The notes below the pieces were generated by a model that was given only the letters and a program-made list of their open reading frames with translations, did not search any database and had not been told where the DNA came from. Both the position numbers and the translations under genes were made by a program. 64,000 bases of DNA from Rhodococcus sp. 14-2470-1b (GTDB lineage Bacteria > Actinomycetota > Actinomycetes > Mycobacteriales > Mycobacteriaceae), in NCBI RefSeq assembly GCF_002259415.1, contig NZ_NPFY01000031.1, forward strand, positions 62,001 to 126,000, read 5' to 3'. This document shows positions 49,449 to 59,724 of this stretch, piece by piece (positions within the stretch are counted from its first letter, which is position 1; each line of letters starts with the position of its first letter).

Positions 49449-50183
49449 GTGAGCCTGGTCTTATTGCCTGCTGTCGATGTCGCAGGCGGCGAAGCTGTCC
49501 GTCTCGTTCAGGGAGAGGCGGGAAGCGAAACCAAGTACGGATCGCCTCGTGACGCCGCCCTCGCATGGCAGAACGACGGTGCTGAATGGGTCCATCTCGT
49601 GGACCTCGACGCCGCGTTCGGTCGTGGATCCAACCGTGAATTGCTGGCCGAGGTCGTCGGCGAACTCGACGTGAAGGTGGAACTGTCCGGCGGAATCCGC
49701 GACGACGAGTCCCTTCGCGCAGCGCTGGCAACTGGCTGTGCGCGTGTGAATCTGGGAACCGCTGCGTTGGAGGACCCGGAGTGGTGCTCGCGTGCGATCG
49801 GCGAGTTCGGTGACAGGGTCGCCGTCGGACTGGACGTGCTGATCGTCGAGGGGCAGAACCGTCTGCGTGGCCGCGGGTGGGTCAGCGACGGCGGTGATCT
49901 GTGGGAGGTTCTCGAGCGGCTCGAGCGCGACGGATGCTCCCGGTACGTCGTCACCGACGTGACGAAGGACGGCACACTCACCGGACCGAATCTCGATCTG
50001 CTTCGCCAGATGTGCGAGAAGACCGACAAGCCGGTCATCGCATCCGGAGGCGTCTCCACGATCGAGGACCTCCGCGCAATCGCATCGCTGGTACCCGAGG
50101 GAGTCGAAGGCTCGATCGTCGGTAAAGCGCTGTACGCGGGCCGATTCACATTGCCCGACGCCCTCGCGGCCGTGTCCCGCTAG
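49449..50183 (+). CDS. hisA: Phosphoribosyl isomerase A (HisA; dual HisA/TrpF type)
   Basis: (beta-alpha)8 barrel that isomerises ProFAR in the histidine pathway. 244 residues. Catalytic residues D10 (LLPAVDV) and D174 (TKDGT) match the PriA type of actinobacteria, which also carries out the TrpF step. Support: the trp block at 53-59 kb has no trpF. Dual function is therefore inferred from family and gene content. Confidence 0.95.
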   Translation: MSLVLLPAVDVAGGEAVRLVQGEAGSETKYGSPRDAALAWQNDGAEWVHLVDLDAAFGRGSNRELLAEVVGELDVKVELSGGIRDDESLRAALATGCARVNLGTAALEDPEWCSRAIGEFGDRVAVGLDVLIVEGQNRLRGRGWVSDGGDLWEVLERLERDGCSRYVVTDVTKDGTLTGPNLDLLRQMCEKTDKPVIASGGVSTIEDLRAIASLVPEGVEGSIVGKALYAGRFTLPDALAAVSR

Positions 50184-50210
50184 TACCGGAAGACGAGAGA
50201 CATTTCATCG

Positions 50211-51041
50211 ATGAGCCTGCCCGAGGACCCGCAACGGTTGCTGGAGATCGCCGGTCGATTGCTCGACGGTACCCACGACCGTTTCGTCGCGGGCGTCGGT
50301 GCTCCGAGCGCGGTGCAGAAGGGGCCGGACGACTTCGCGACCGCGGTGGATCTCGAACTGGAGAAGCGGTTGTCCGCAGAACTGTTCGAGCACACCGGAA
50401 TTGCGGTTCACGGTGAAGAGTTCGGCGGGCCGGATCTGAGTACGGGCACGGTGTGGGTCCTCGATCCCATCGACGGGACGTTCAACTACTCGGCCGGATT
50501 GCCCTCGGCCGGAACGTTGTTGGCGTTGCTGCACGACGGCGTGCCGGTGCTCGGGTTGACCTGGCTCCCGCTCGTCGGGCATCGGTTCGCAGCGGCAGCC
50601 GGCGGGCAGGTGCACCTGAACGGTGAGGCATTGCCGAGACTGGACAGTCGCGCACTGTCGGATTCGATGATCGGGTTCGGTGCGTTCAACATCGCCAGCC
50701 GAGGCCGCACGCCAGGCCTGTACCGGGTGCGAATCCTCGAAGAGCTGTCGAAGGTGTCCTCGCGCTTGCGCATGCACGGTGCCACCGGCGTCGACCTCGC
50801 CTACACGGCGAGCGGAGTGCTCGGCGGATGCGTCGTGTTCGGCCACCGTGCGTGGGACAACGCGGCGGGCGCGCTGCTGGTACAGGCAGCAGGCGGTGTG
50901 GTCACCGACCTGGCGGGTGAGCCGTGGACCGTCGATTCGACGTCGGTGCTCGCCGCCTCTCCCGGAGCACACGACGAACTGCTGAAGGTCATCACCGACC
51001 TCGGCGATCCCGCCGATTTCCTGGAAGGACGAGTGCGATGA
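50211..51041 (+). CDS. impA: Inositol-monophosphatase-family phosphatase, his-cluster type
   Basis: Mg-dependent phosphatase; 276 residues. Motifs: [17 protein letters not shown] (metal site) and [16 protein letters not shown]. Mycobacterial ImpA (Rv1604) sits at the same spot between hisA and hisF. It may act as histidinol-phosphate phosphatase (missing from a monofunctional HisB) or as an inositol phosphatase; the sequence does not decide. Stop overlaps hisF (ATGA). Confidence 0.9.
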   Translation: MSLPEDPQRLLEIAGRLLDGTHDRFVAGVGAPSAVQKGPDDFATAVDLELEKRLSAELFEHTGIAVHGEEFGGPDLSTGTVWVLDPIDGTFNYSAGLPSAGTLLALLHDGVPVLGLTWLPLVGHRFAAAAGGQVHLNGEALPRLDSRALSDSMIGFGAFNIASRGRTPGLYRVRILEELSKVSSRLRMHGATGVDLAYTASGVLGGCVVFGHRAWDNAAGALLVQAAGGVVTDLAGEPWTVDSTSVLAASPGAHDELLKVITDLGDPADFLEGRVR

Positions 51042-51811
51042 GCGTCGCAGTACGAGTCATCCCGTGCCTCGATGTCGACGCAGGCCGCGTCGTGAAAGGC
51101 GTGAACTTCGAGAACCTGCGCGACGCAGGCGATCCCGTGGAACTCGCGGCGGCCTATGACGCCCAAGGTGCCGACGAGTTGACGTTCCTGGACGTCACCG
51201 CGTCCACATCGGACCGCGCAACGATGCTCGACGTCGTCAGCCGAACCGCGGAGCAGGTGTTCATTCCGCTGACCGTCGGCGGAGGAGTCCGCACCGTCGC
51301 GGACGTCGACAGGCTGCTGCGTGCAGGCGCGGACAAGGTGAGCGTGAACACTGCCGCCATCGCGCGCCCGGAGCTTCTCCGTGAACTGAGCGAACGGTTC
51401 GGATCGCAGTGCATCGTGCTGTCGGTGGACGCGAGGACCGTGCCGACCGGCGGGCAGAACACACCGTCGGGGTGGGAAGTGACGACGCACGGTGGAAAGC
51501 GCGGCACGGGCATCGACGCTGTCGAGTGGGCAGTTCGCGGTGCCGAGCTGGGTGTCGGTGAAATTCTGCTGAACTCGATGGACGCGGACGGAACCAAGGC
51601 AGGCTTCGATCTGCCGATGATCGCAGCGGTTCGTGCAGCTGTGCACGTGCCCGTGATCGCCAGCGGCGGAGCAGGACTGGTCGAGCATTTCCCCCCCGCG
51701 GTCGAGGCAGGCGCGGACGCAGTCCTCGCGGCCAGTGTCTTCCACTTCGGTGATCTCACGATCTCCCAGGTCAAGGACGCAATGCGCAGCGACGGCATCG
51801 TCGTCAGGTGA
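51038..51811 (+). CDS. hisF: Imidazole glycerol phosphate synthase, cyclase subunit
   Basis: Forms imidazole glycerol phosphate and AICAR using ammonia from HisH. 257 residues from ATG 51038. Catalytic D12 ([14 protein letters not shown]) and the second Asp in VLSVDART; the GGGVR and SGGAG phosphate loops are present. Coupled to impA. Confidence 0.97.
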   Translation: MSVAVRVIPCLDVDAGRVVKGVNFENLRDAGDPVELAAAYDAQGADELTFLDVTASTSDRATMLDVVSRTAEQVFIPLTVGGGVRTVADVDRLLRAGADKVSVNTAAIARPELLRELSERFGSQCIVLSVDARTVPTGGQNTPSGWEVTTHGGKRGTGIDAVEWAVRGAELGVGEILLNSMDADGTKAGFDLPMIAAVRAAVHVPVIASGGAGLVEHFPPAVEAGADAVLAASVFHFGDLTISQVKDAMRSDGIVVR

Positions 51812-51856
51812 CACACCCTTCGGTCGTGCCGCGGGTGTCGCTGCCGATTCGAGACC

Positions 51857-51879
51857 TATAACGTTCGAAAGGTATAACG
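51857..51879 (+). promoter_or_regulatory. Repeated TATAACG element before hisI
   Basis: TATAACG occurs at 51857-51863 and again at 51873-51879, 16 bases apart, just before the hisI start at 51886. The sequence is unusually A/T-rich for the window. It may be a -10 element of a separate hisI promoter with a short leader. Confidence 0.3.
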
Positions 51880-51885
51880 GTTGTC

Positions 51886-52224
51886 ATGAGTCTCGATCCC
51901 GCCATCGCGGCACGCCTCAAGCGCAACGAGGCGGGTCTCGTCAGCGCCGTAGCTCAGGAGAAGTCATCCGGTGACGTTCTGATGGTCGCCTGGATGGACG
52001 ACGAAGCCTTGGCTCGGACGCTGGAAACGCGCAAGGGAACCTACTACTCGCGCTCGCGGCAGGAGTACTGGGTGAAGGGCGAGACGTCCGGCCACACGCA
52101 GTACGTCCACGAAGTTCGACTCGACTGTGACGGAGACACGATCCTCCTCGTCGTCGATCAACAAGGCGGAGCGTGTCACACCGGCGACCACACCTGCTTC
52201 GATGCCGATGTGCTGTTGAGCTAG
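51886..52224 (+). CDS. hisI: Phosphoribosyl-AMP cyclohydrolase
   Basis: Zinc enzyme opening the adenine ring of PR-AMP. 112 residues: HisI domain only, without the HisE pyrophosphatase fusion. Cysteine ligands C81, C97 and C104 ([16 protein letters not shown]). Lies 74 bases after hisF and may have its own promoter. Confidence 0.96.
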   Translation: MSLDPAIAARLKRNEAGLVSAVAQEKSSGDVLMVAWMDDEALARTLETRKGTYYSRSRQEYWVKGETSGHTQYVHEVRLDCDGDTILLVVDQQGGACHTGDHTCFDADVLLS

Positions 52225-52229
52225 AGCTC

Positions 52230-52727
52230 TCAGGCTTTGCCTGTGCCTTCGGCAATTCCTTTGTCGAGTTGGGTGACGATGGTGGCACTGAGACGGCCGA
52301 GCGCGGCGACCTGGTCGTCGTCGAGTCCTTCGAACAGCAGGGCTTGGACTGTTGCGACATGGCCCGGTGCCGATTCGACGACTTTGTCCATTCCCGCGTC
52401 CGTGAGGACTGCGTAGCTGCCTCGTGAGCCCTCGATGCTTTCGCGACGTACCCAGCCGATCTTCTCGAGCTTGGTCACCACGTGGGACAGTCTCGACAGA
52501 GACGCGTTGGCGAACTTGGCGAGGTCGCGCAGCTGGATTCTCCGGTTCGGGTCCTCGGACAGCACGGACAGCACGAAGTAGTCGAAGTGTGTCAGCGAGG
52601 AGTCACGCTGGAGCTGGGTGTCCAGAGCAGCCGGGAGCCGGGTGATGATTGCGACCACGGAGCGCCAGGCCTCTTGTTGGCTGTCGGTGAGCCAGCGTGG
52701 TTCGGAGTGGTCTACCGACTCGGCCAT
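52230..52727 (-). CDS. MarR-family transcriptional regulator
   Basis: 165 residues from the second ATG (MAESVDHSEPRW, preceded by AAGAAGGG); the first ATG at 52784 would add 19 residues and run over the promoter palindromes. Winged helix at about 70-125 (IQLRDLAKFANASLSRLSHVVTKLEKIGWVRRE). Convergent with hisI (five bases between stops). Target unknown; autoregulation is likely. Confidence 0.88.
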   Translation of the reverse strand: MAESVDHSEPRWLTDSQQEAWRSVVAIITRLPAALDTQLQRDSSLTHFDYFVLSVLSEDPNRRIQLRDLAKFANASLSRLSHVVTKLEKIGWVRRESIEGSRGSYAVLTDAGMDKVVESAPGHVATVQALLFEGLDDDQVAALGRLSATIVTQLDKGIAEGTGKA

Positions 52728-52760
52728 CGCGGGGCAACCCTTCTTTCGAGCGAACAGTTG

Positions 52761-52780
52761 GTTGTAGTCAACACAGTGTT
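52761..52780. promoter_or_regulatory. Candidate operator for the MarR regulator
   Basis: Two small palindromes side by side: GTTG-TAGT-CAAC (52761-52772) and AACACAGTGTT (52770-52780), sharing the CAAC bases. They lie 34-53 bases before the regulator's likely start. Confidence 0.4.
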
Positions 52781-52820
52781 TCACTCGATTGAAGGTTCAC
52801 GTTATCGCCCCGTGCGGAAG

Positions 52821-53285
52821 CTATGCCTTCGAGCGGTTTCGCACGAACTCCAGCGCGTGGTCGGCGTGTGCCTCGAACCTGAATTCACTGGTGAAGACAT
52901 CGAGTACGGTTCGGTCCGTGTCGATGACGAACGTGGCCCGCTTGACCGGGGACAGCTTGCCGAGCAGACCGCGTCGCACCCCGAACTGCGTGGCGACGGC
53001 GCCGGACTCGTCCGACAGCAACGGATAGTCGAAGGACTTCACGTCGGCGAACTCGGCCTGCTTGGCAATTGCATCGGTGCTGATTCCCACGCGAGTAGCA
53101 CCCGCCTCGGCGAACTCGGCCGCGAGGTCGCGGAAGTGGCAGGCTTCGACGGTGCAGCCCGGCGTGAGGGCGCCGGGGTAGAAGAACAGCACCACGGGCC
53201 CGTTCTGCAGCAGCGTGTCGAGCGATTGCGGGGTTCCGCTCTGGTCCGGCAACGTGAAGTTCTCTACACGATCTCCTGGTTTCAT
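52821..53285 (-). CDS. bcp: Peroxiredoxin, BCP/PrxQ type
   Basis: Thiol peroxidase reducing H2O2 and organic peroxides. 154 residues from ATG 53285; the frame extends upstream over the trpE start but is not family-like there. Peroxidatic C44 in PGALTPGCT and C49 five residues on, the atypical 2-Cys arrangement of PrxQ. Matches BcpB position beside trpE in mycobacteria. Divergent from trpE (79 bases). Confidence 0.93.
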   Translation of the reverse strand: MKPGDRVENFTLPDQSGTPQSLDTLLQNGPVVLFFYPGALTPGCTVEACHFRDLAAEFAEAGATRVGISTDAIAKQAEFADVKSFDYPLLSDESGAVATQFGVRRGLLGKLSPVKRATFVIDTDRTVLDVFTSEFRFEAHADHALEFVRNRSKA

Positions 53286-53364
53286 TCCTGCGACGCTACC
53301 GCTCGGTAAGTTCGAAGACCACCGCGCACCGCACCGTCCATCGGGCACCTGGGAGGATGGACGC

Positions 53365-54951
53365 ATGCATGGCGAGACCACCACCCTGCCCGGCGTCCAC
53401 TCCGATCCGGACGCGGAATCGACAACCAGTCGCGAGGTCTTTCGGGCGCTCGCAGCCGAGCACCGAGTGGTGCCGGTGGTGCGCAAGGTTCTCGCGGACT
53501 CGGAGACCCCACTTTCCGCCTACCGCAAGCTCGGTGGCGACCGGCCGGGCACGTTTCTGTTCGAGTCCGCCGAGAACGGCCGGTCCTGGTCGCGGTGGTC
53601 GTTCATCGGTGCTGGAACACCGGCAGCGTTGACGACGGCCGACGGTGAAGCGGTGTGGCGCGGCAACGTCCCCGCGGGTGTTCCGACCGGTGGCAACCCG
53701 CTGGACGTTCTGGGACGGACGCTCGAACTGCTGCGCTCGGAACGGCTTCCCGATCTGCCGCCATTGACGGGCGGCATGGTCGGCTACATGGGGTACGACG
53801 CCGTTCGGCGTATCGAGAAGTTGCCGGAGCACGCCCAGGACGATCTGCAGGTGCCGGAGATGGTGATGCTGCTGGCAACCGATCTCGCGGCCGTCGATCA
53901 CCACGAAGGCGCGATCACTCTCATCGCCAACGCGGTGAACTGGGACGGCACGGACGATCGCGTCGACGAGGCGTACGACGACGCGGTCAGCAGACTGGAC
54001 CGGATGTGCGCGGATCTCGCGGCGCCCGCACCCTCGACCGTGTCGACGGTGAGCCGACCCAAGCCGGACTACCGTCGTCAGCGCACGTCCGAAGGATTCG
54101 GACGGGACGTCGACCGGCTCGTGAAGGAAATCGAGGCGGGCGAAGCCTTCCAGGTGGTGCTGTCGCAGCGATTCGAGATGGACACCGACGCCACTCCGCT
54201 CGACGTGTATCGGATGCTGCGAGCGTCGAATCCCAGCCCGTACATGTACCTGCTGCACGTGCCGGGAGAGGACGGCGAGACCGCGTTCTCGATCGTCGGA
54301 TCCAGCCCCGAAGCTCTCGTGACCGTCGTCGACGGTGTCGCCACGACTCACCCGATCGCCGGTACGAGGTGGCGAGGAGAGTCCGAGGAGGAGGACATAC
54401 TCCTCGAGAAGGACCTCCTGGCGGACGAGAAGGAGAACGCCGAGCATCTGATGCTGGTCGACCTCGGTCGAAACGACTTGGGTCGCGTGTGCACGCCGGG
54501 AACCGTGCGAGTGCACGACTATCGCCACATCGAGCGATACAGCCACGTCATGCATCTGGTATCCGTCGTCTCGGGACATCTGGCCGAAGGCAAACAGGCA
54601 CTCGACGCAGTCAAGGCGTGCTTCCCGGCAGGAACGCTGTCCGGTGCGCCGAAGGTACGCGCCATGGAGTTGATCGACGAACTCGAACCGACGCGGCGAG
54701 GTGTGTACGGCGGGATCGTCGGATATCTGGACTTCTCCGGTGACGCCGACACTGCGATCGCCATTCGCACCGCCCTGATGAAGGACGGCACGGCCTATGT
54801 ACAGGCCGGAGCGGGTGTGGTCGCGGACTCGGTCGCAGAGTACGAGGACACCGAAGCACGGAACAAGGCGATGGCGGTTCTGGGCGCCGTTGCCGCGGCT
54901 GAATCCCTCCGAGCCGTGGGCAGCGATGTGGCGGGCGGGAACGAGAAGTGA
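53365..54951 (+). CDS. trpE: Anthranilate synthase component I
   Basis: Chorismate to anthranilate, with ammonia from a TrpG encoded elsewhere. 528 residues from ATG 53365 (GGGAGGA seven bases upstream). Chorismate-binding core: [66 protein letters not shown] and the C-terminal [18 protein letters not shown]. No Trp-rich leader peptide was found, so no classical attenuator. Stop overlaps the next gene (GTGA). Confidence 0.97.
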   Translation: MHGETTTLPGVHSDPDAESTTSREVFRALAAEHRVVPVVRKVLADSETPLSAYRKLGGDRPGTFLFESAENGRSWSRWSFIGAGTPAALTTADGEAVWRGNVPAGVPTGGNPLDVLGRTLELLRSERLPDLPPLTGGMVGYMGYDAVRRIEKLPEHAQDDLQVPEMVMLLATDLAAVDHHEGAITLIANAVNWDGTDDRVDEAYDDAVSRLDRMCADLAAPAPSTVSTVSRPKPDYRRQRTSEGFGRDVDRLVKEIEAGEAFQVVLSQRFEMDTDATPLDVYRMLRASNPSPYMYLLHVPGEDGETAFSIVGSSPEALVTVVDGVATTHPIAGTRWRGESEEEDILLEKDLLADEKENAEHLMLVDLGRNDLGRVCTPGTVRVHDYRHIERYSHVMHLVSVVSGHLAEGKQALDAVKACFPAGTLSGAPKVRAMELIDELEPTRRGVYGGIVGYLDFSGDADTAIAIRTALMKDGTAYVQAGAGVVADSVAEYEDTEARNKAMAVLGAVAAAESLRAVGSDVAGGNEK

Positions 54952-55646
54952 CGGCCGCTGCGGCGTCGGGCACCGGTCGGCCCGCGAAATCGAGAGCCGC
55001 GGCGATCCCCGTCGTCGCGATGCTGATCGGGGCGCTGTGCCTGTGGGGGAGTTCCCGGATGACGTGGGTTCACGTGATCTCGTCCGACGGGCTCGGGGAG
55101 AACCGGGCGACGGATCTTCTCGGAAGCACGTGGGCAGCGGCATCGACTCCGTTGGCTCTGGCGTTGGTGGCTGCGGTTGCCGCGTCGTTCGCGGTGCGCG
55201 GGTGGGCTTCTCGGGTTCTCGCGGTTCTCGTGGGGCTCGTGGCGGTCGGGGCAGGGGTTCCCGCAGTGCAAGCACTGGTCTCGGACGTATCGGAGGCGAG
55301 GGCTGCGGATCTGGCCGAACTCCCTGGGCGTGCGGACGTGGTCGGCGCGGAGGCGTTCACCTTGCCCGCGGCCGTCGCACTGGTGGGCGCACTGTGCGCA
55401 GCGCTCGCCGCGGTCATGCTGCTTAGGAAACCGACCGCACGGAAGGTACTGTCTTCGAAATACGACGCACCCGCTGCGCGTCGTGAGGAAGTGGCACGAC
55501 GAGCATCAGCGGCAGCATCGTCGGCCACGGACCGGGCCGCTTCGAACGACGAGGGGGAGGACTTGACGGAACGAATGCTGTGGGACGCACTCGACGCCGG
55601 TGAGGACCCCACCGACCCGTCGGGCACCCGGAGAAAAGAAGACTGA
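54948..55646 (+). CDS. Trp-biosynthesis-associated membrane protein
   Basis: 232 residues. Four hydrophobic segments in the first 165 residues (about 18-36, 60-80, 85-105 and 140-160), with [11 protein letters not shown] and an Ala/Asp-rich extracytoplasmic loop; a cytoplasmic tail with [20 protein letters not shown]. It belongs to the actinobacterial family located between trpE and trpC (Rv1610 position). Function unknown. Confidence 0.88.
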   Translation: MTAAAASGTGRPAKSRAAAIPVVAMLIGALCLWGSSRMTWVHVISSDGLGENRATDLLGSTWAAASTPLALALVAAVAASFAVRGWASRVLAVLVGLVAVGAGVPAVQALVSDVSEARAADLAELPGRADVVGAEAFTLPAAVALVGALCAALAAVMLLRKPTARKVLSSKYDAPAARREEVARRASAAASSATDRAASNDEGEDLTERMLWDALDAGEDPTDPSGTRRKED

Positions 55647-55724
55647 AGCTGCCGACTACGCTAGGGCAGGCCTGAAATGAGTTTTCTCACATCAGGTCAT
55701 CGATGGGAAAGGACTCGGGTCACC

Positions 55725-56534
55725 ATGACTGTTCTCGATTCGATTCTGGACGGTGTGCGAGCCGATGTCGCTGCCCGGGAGTCGGTAGTCGACTTCGCGA
55801 CGGTGAAGGCGGCAGCGGCGAAAGCATCCGCACCGCTGAACGCGACGGCGGCGCTGCACGAGGACGGAATCGGTGTCATCGCCGAGGTCAAGCGGGCAAG
55901 TCCGTCGAAGGGCGCGCTTGCCGAGATCGGTGATCCCGCCACACTCGCCCAGGCCTACGAGCAGGGTGGAGCACGCATCATCAGCGTGCTCACGGAGGAA
56001 CGACGGTTCCACGGTTCGCTCGCGGACTTGGACGCAGTACGCAAGGCCGTGAGTATTCCGGTGTTGCGCAAGGACTTCATCGTCGGTCCGTACCAGATTC
56101 ACGAGGCGCGGGCGCACGGTGCCGACGTGATTCTGCTGATCGTCGCGGCGCTGGAGCAGGACGCCCTCGTGTCGTTGCTCGATCGCACGGAGTCGCTCGG
56201 AATGACCGCGCTCGTCGAGGTTCACACCGAAGCCGAAGCCGACAGAGCGCTCGAGGCGGGTGCCCGCGTGATCGGGATCAACGCCCGCAACTTGAAGACG
56301 CTGGAAATCGACCGTGACAGCTTCGGTCGCATCGCTCCTGGGCTGCCCAGTGAGGTAATCCGTGTCGCGGAGTCCGGAGTGCGTGGAACTGCTGACCTTC
56401 TGGCCTATGCAGGCGCAGGAGCGGACGCCGTTCTGGTCGGAGAAGGTCTGGTCACCAGCGGCGATCCCCGTACGGCCGTGTCGGATCTCGTCACCGCGGG
56501 CACACACCCGTCCTGCCCTCGCCCCGCTCGCTGA
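55725..56534 (+). CDS. trpC: Indole-3-glycerol phosphate synthase
   Basis: (beta-alpha)8 enzyme closing the indole ring. 269 residues from ATG 55725 (AAAGGA 11 bases upstream); the frame opens at 55677 but the extra 16 residues are not family-like. Motifs: [27 protein letters not shown] and [15 protein letters not shown] separate 78-base leader precedes it, containing an imperfect hairpin around 55672-55695. Confidence 0.96.
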   Translation: MTVLDSILDGVRADVAARESVVDFATVKAAAAKASAPLNATAALHEDGIGVIAEVKRASPSKGALAEIGDPATLAQAYEQGGARIISVLTEERRFHGSLADLDAVRKAVSIPVLRKDFIVGPYQIHEARAHGADVILLIVAALEQDALVSLLDRTESLGMTALVEVHTEAEADRALEAGARVIGINARNLKTLEIDRDSFGRIAPGLPSEVIRVAESGVRGTADLLAYAGAGADAVLVGEGLVTSGDPRTAVSDLVTAGTHPSCPRPAR

Positions 56535-56560
56535 CAGGCCCGTCCGGCTTCCGATCGATC

Positions 56561-56597
56561 CTGCCCCGATGGTCGCTGCTGTCGACCGCTGGGGCAG
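56561..56597. promoter_or_regulatory. Hairpin between trpC and trpB
   Basis: CTGCCCC / GGGGCAG seven-base stem with a 23-base loop, ending 9 bases before the trpB GTG. No ribosome site is obvious outside it, so it could modulate trpB translation. Function is a guess. Confidence 0.3.
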
Positions 56598-56606
56598 ACT
56601 GTTCGG

Positions 56607-57920
56607 GTGAGCAGCGCGCAGACGAACCCCGGTTTCAAGGGCGGCGATCTACCTCAGAGCAGTCTGGGGCTGACCGACCGTAGCCAACACGATCCCGACG
56701 TAGGTGGGCACTTCGGCGTCTATGGTGGCCGGTTCGTGCCCGAGGCGCTCATGGGTGTCATCGAAGAGGTCACGGCCGAGTACGACAAGGTTCGCTCGGA
56801 CAACGAGTTTCTCGGCGAGCTCGATCGACTCCAGCGTGATTACACGGGGCGTCCGTCACCTGTCTTCGAGGCGACCCGTCTGTCCGAGCACGCAGGCGGC
56901 GCACGCATCCTCCTCAAGCGAGAGGACCTCAACCACACCGGATCTCACAAGATCAACAATGTGCTCGGTCAGGTTCTCCTGGCCAAGCGCATGGGTAAGA
57001 CGCGTGTCATCGCGGAAACCGGTGCGGGACAACACGGTGTCGCAACGGCAACCGCGTGCGCTCTGCTCGGTCTCGAATGCGTCGTGTACATGGGCGAGGT
57101 CGACACCGAGCGTCAGGCGCTGAACGTCGCCCGCATGCGGTTGCTCGGATCCTCGGTCGTCGCGGTCAAGTCAGGGTCTCGCACGCTGAAGGACGCGATC
57201 AACGAGGCGCTGCGGGACTGGGTTGCCCACGCGGACAACACGTACTACTGCTTCGGCACCGTCGCCGGACCGCATCCCTTCCCGGCGATGGTGCGCGATT
57301 TCCAGCGCATCATCGGACTCGAAGCGCGGCAGCAGGTTCAAGCGTCCACCGGGCGGCTGCCCGACGCCATCGCGGCCTGCGTCGGTGGCGGATCGAACGC
57401 CATCGGCATCTTCCATGCCTTCATCGACGATCCGTCGGTGCGGCTGATCGGATTCGAAGCGGCGGGCGACGGTGTGGAGACGGGCAGGCACGCCGCAACG
57501 ATCAGTGGTGGTTCGCCCGGCACGTTGCACGGCACCTACTCGTACCTGTTGCAGGACGAGGACGGCCAGACCATCGAGTCGCACTCCATCTCGGCCGGGC
57601 TGGACTATCCGGGTGTCGGTCCGGAGCATTCGTACCTCAACGACATCGGCCGTGCCGAGTACCGCGGCATCACCGATACCGAGGCGATGAATGCGTTCCG
57701 GCTCCTGAGTCGTACCGAAGGAATCATCCCTGCCATCGAGTCCGCGCACGCGGTGGCCGGAGCGTTGAAGCTGGGCAAGGAACTCGGCGAGGGCGCCATC
57801 GTCCTGGTCAACCTGTCCGGTCGGGGCGACAAGGATGTCGACACCGCGGCGGAGTGGTTCGGCCTCGTCGACGGTGACGGGGATGCAGAAGTAGACGGCG
57901 AGAAGGGCGAGAAAGCATGA
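56607..57920 (+). CDS. trpB: Tryptophan synthase beta subunit
   Basis: PLP enzyme joining indole and serine. 437 residues, GTG start. Schiff-base lysine K115 ([11 protein letters not shown]), the ETGAGQHG loop, [10 protein letters not shown] phosphate cradle and C-terminal LSGRGDKD. A 20-residue acidic C-terminal tail ([16 protein letters not shown]) goes beyond the usual end. Stop overlaps trpA (ATGA). Confidence 0.97.
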   Translation: MSSAQTNPGFKGGDLPQSSLGLTDRSQHDPDVGGHFGVYGGRFVPEALMGVIEEVTAEYDKVRSDNEFLGELDRLQRDYTGRPSPVFEATRLSEHAGGARILLKREDLNHTGSHKINNVLGQVLLAKRMGKTRVIAETGAGQHGVATATACALLGLECVVYMGEVDTERQALNVARMRLLGSSVVAVKSGSRTLKDAINEALRDWVAHADNTYYCFGTVAGPHPFPAMVRDFQRIIGLEARQQVQASTGRLPDAIAACVGGGSNAIGIFHAFIDDPSVRLIGFEAAGDGVETGRHAATISGGSPGTLHGTYSYLLQDEDGQTIESHSISAGLDYPGVGPEHSYLNDIGRAEYRGITDTEAMNAFRLLSRTEGIIPAIESAHAVAGALKLGKELGEGAIVLVNLSGRGDKDVDTAAEWFGLVDGDGDAEVDGEKGEKA

Positions 57921-58720
57921 CCGAACGACGTTCGAGGCTCGCGGACACGTTTGCGCAGTGCCGATCGGAGAATCGCGCTGCCCTCGTCGGGTATCTGCCT
58001 GCAGGATTCCCGACGGTTCCCAAGTCGATCGAGGTCTTCGAGACGATGGTCTCGGCCGGCTGTGACATCGTCGAGGTCGGAATCCCGTACTCGGATCCGG
58101 TGATGGACGGACCGACGATCCAGGCCGCAGCCGACACGGCGCTGCGCGCGGGTGCACGGGTGCGCGACGTGTTCACCGTCGTGGAGAAGGTGTCCGCCGC
58201 AGGCGGCAAGGCCGTTGTCATGACCTACTGGAACCTGGTGATGCGCTACGGGATCGACGCTTTCGCTCGTGATCTCGCCGCCGCAGGTGGACTGGGCATC
58301 ATCACACCCGATTTGATTCCCGACGAGGCCGAGGAGTGGATCGAGGCGTCGGACAAATACGATCTCGACCGCATCTTCCTCGTCGCGCCGTCGTCCACGG
58401 AGGAGCGCATCGCCAGCACCGTCGCGGCAAGTCGCGGCTTCGTCTACGCGGCGTCGACGATGGGCGTCACCGGCGCGCGTGACGCCGTGTCCTCGGCGGC
58501 GCCCGAGTTGACGGCTCGTATTCGTAAGCACTCGGACATTCCTGTGGGTGTGGGCCTCGGAGTCCGGTCGGGTGCGCAGGCTGCGGAGATCGCGCAGTTC
58601 GCGGACGCGGTCATCGTCGGATCCGCGCTCGTCAGTGCCGTGGACCGCGGTGTGGACGCGGTTGCCGAGCTCACGTCGGAACTCGCTGAGGGCGTCCGAT
58701 CCGCTAACGTGGCGTCGTGA
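57917..58720 (+). CDS. trpA: Tryptophan synthase alpha subunit
   Basis: Cleaves indole-3-glycerol phosphate and channels indole to TrpB. 267 residues. Catalytic E53 and D64 ([20 protein letters not shown]) have the expected spacing. Stop overlaps the lgt start (GTGA), tying the membrane enzyme into the trp transcript. Confidence 0.97.
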   Translation: MTERRSRLADTFAQCRSENRAALVGYLPAGFPTVPKSIEVFETMVSAGCDIVEVGIPYSDPVMDGPTIQAAADTALRAGARVRDVFTVVEKVSAAGGKAVVMTYWNLVMRYGIDAFARDLAAAGGLGIITPDLIPDEAEEWIEASDKYDLDRIFLVAPSSTEERIASTVAASRGFVYAASTMGVTGARDAVSSAAPELTARIRKHSDIPVGVGLGVRSGAQAAEIAQFADAVIVGSALVSAVDRGVDAVAELTSELAEGVRSANVAS

Positions 58721-59721
58721 TGTCCGGCAGCTCCGCGTCGTCTGCAGTACTCGCGTACATTCCGAGCCCTCCCCAGGGCGTCTGGTACGTCGGGCCTCTT
58801 GCTCTGCGTGCGTACGCACTGTTCATCATCGTCGGGATCGTCGTCGCCATCGTGTGGGGCGATCGCCGGTGGGTCGCTCGCGGAGGCACGAAGGGCACGG
58901 TTCTCGACGTCGCCGTGTGGGCAGTGCCGTTCGGTCTGCTGGGCGGGCGGCTCTATCACGTGGCGACCGACTGGAGCACATATTTCGGGCCCGGTGGCGA
59001 TCCGGTGCGCGCGCTGAAGGTGTGGGAGGGCGGCCTGGGAATCTGGGGTGCGGTACTCCTCGGCGGCGTCGGAGCGTGGATCGCGTGCAGGCGACGAGGA
59101 ATTCCGCTGCCCGCGTTCGGTGACGCCGTGGGTCCCCCGATTCTGTTGGCTCAGGCCATCGGTCGTATCGGAAACTATTTCAACCAGGAACTGTACGGCC
59201 GCGACACCACGGTGCCGTGGGGACTCGAGATCTACGAGCGTGTGAACGACTCGGGGCGGATCGATCAGCTGACCGGAGTCTCGACGGGCGTCGTGGAGAA
59301 GATCGTCCATCCCACGTTCCTGTACGAGCTTCTGTGGAGCCTCGCCGTCGTGGCCCTGCTGATCGTCGCGGACCGCAGGTTCTCGATCGGCCACGGTCGA
59401 CTTTTCGCCCTCTACGTTGCGGGGTACTGCGCAGGCCGGTTCTGGGTCGAGCTCATGCGCGACGACTACGCAACCCACATCGCGGGCATCCGGATCAACA
59501 GCTTCACGTCGGCCATCGTGTTCGTGCTCGCTGTGCTGTATTTCGTCCTCGCGACCAAGGGCCGAGAAGATCCGGCATCGCTTCGATCCGTCGGAGACGA
59601 TCGTCCGGACGGCAACGATCCAGTGGACGACGAGCGCTCCGGCGACCATGCTCCTACCGCCGAATCCGACGACAGTGCATCGTCGGGGACCGATGCACAG
59701 TCCACCTCGAACAAGGAGTGA
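58717..59721 (+). CDS. lgt: Phosphatidylglycerol--prolipoprotein diacylglyceryl transferase
   Basis: First step of lipoprotein maturation at the outer face of the membrane. 334 residues, GTG start overlapping trpA. About seven membrane segments; the family signature GRIGNYFNQELYGR and the RFWVELMRDDY region are present. An acidic, Ser/Asp-rich cytoplasmic tail of about 55 residues (DDRPDGNDPVDDERSGD) follows the last segment. Together with lspA at 6.8 kb it serves the lipoproteins encoded near 4-7 kb. Confidence 0.95.
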   Translation: MMSGSSASSAVLAYIPSPPQGVWYVGPLALRAYALFIIVGIVVAIVWGDRRWVARGGTKGTVLDVAVWAVPFGLLGGRLYHVATDWSTYFGPGGDPVRALKVWEGGLGIWGAVLLGGVGAWIACRRRGIPLPAFGDAVGPPILLAQAIGRIGNYFNQELYGRDTTVPWGLEIYERVNDSGRIDQLTGVSTGVVEKIVHPTFLYELLWSLAVVALLIVADRRFSIGHGRLFALYVAGYCAGRFWVELMRDDYATHIAGIRINSFTSAIVFVLAVLYFVLATKGREDPASLRSVGDDRPDGNDPVDDERSGDHAPTAESDDSASSGTDAQSTSNKE

Positions 59722-59724
59722 CCG

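Noticed and set aside
53286..53364. trp attenuator before trpE
   Set aside because: The 79-base region has no leader peptide with Trp codons and no pair of alternative hairpins.
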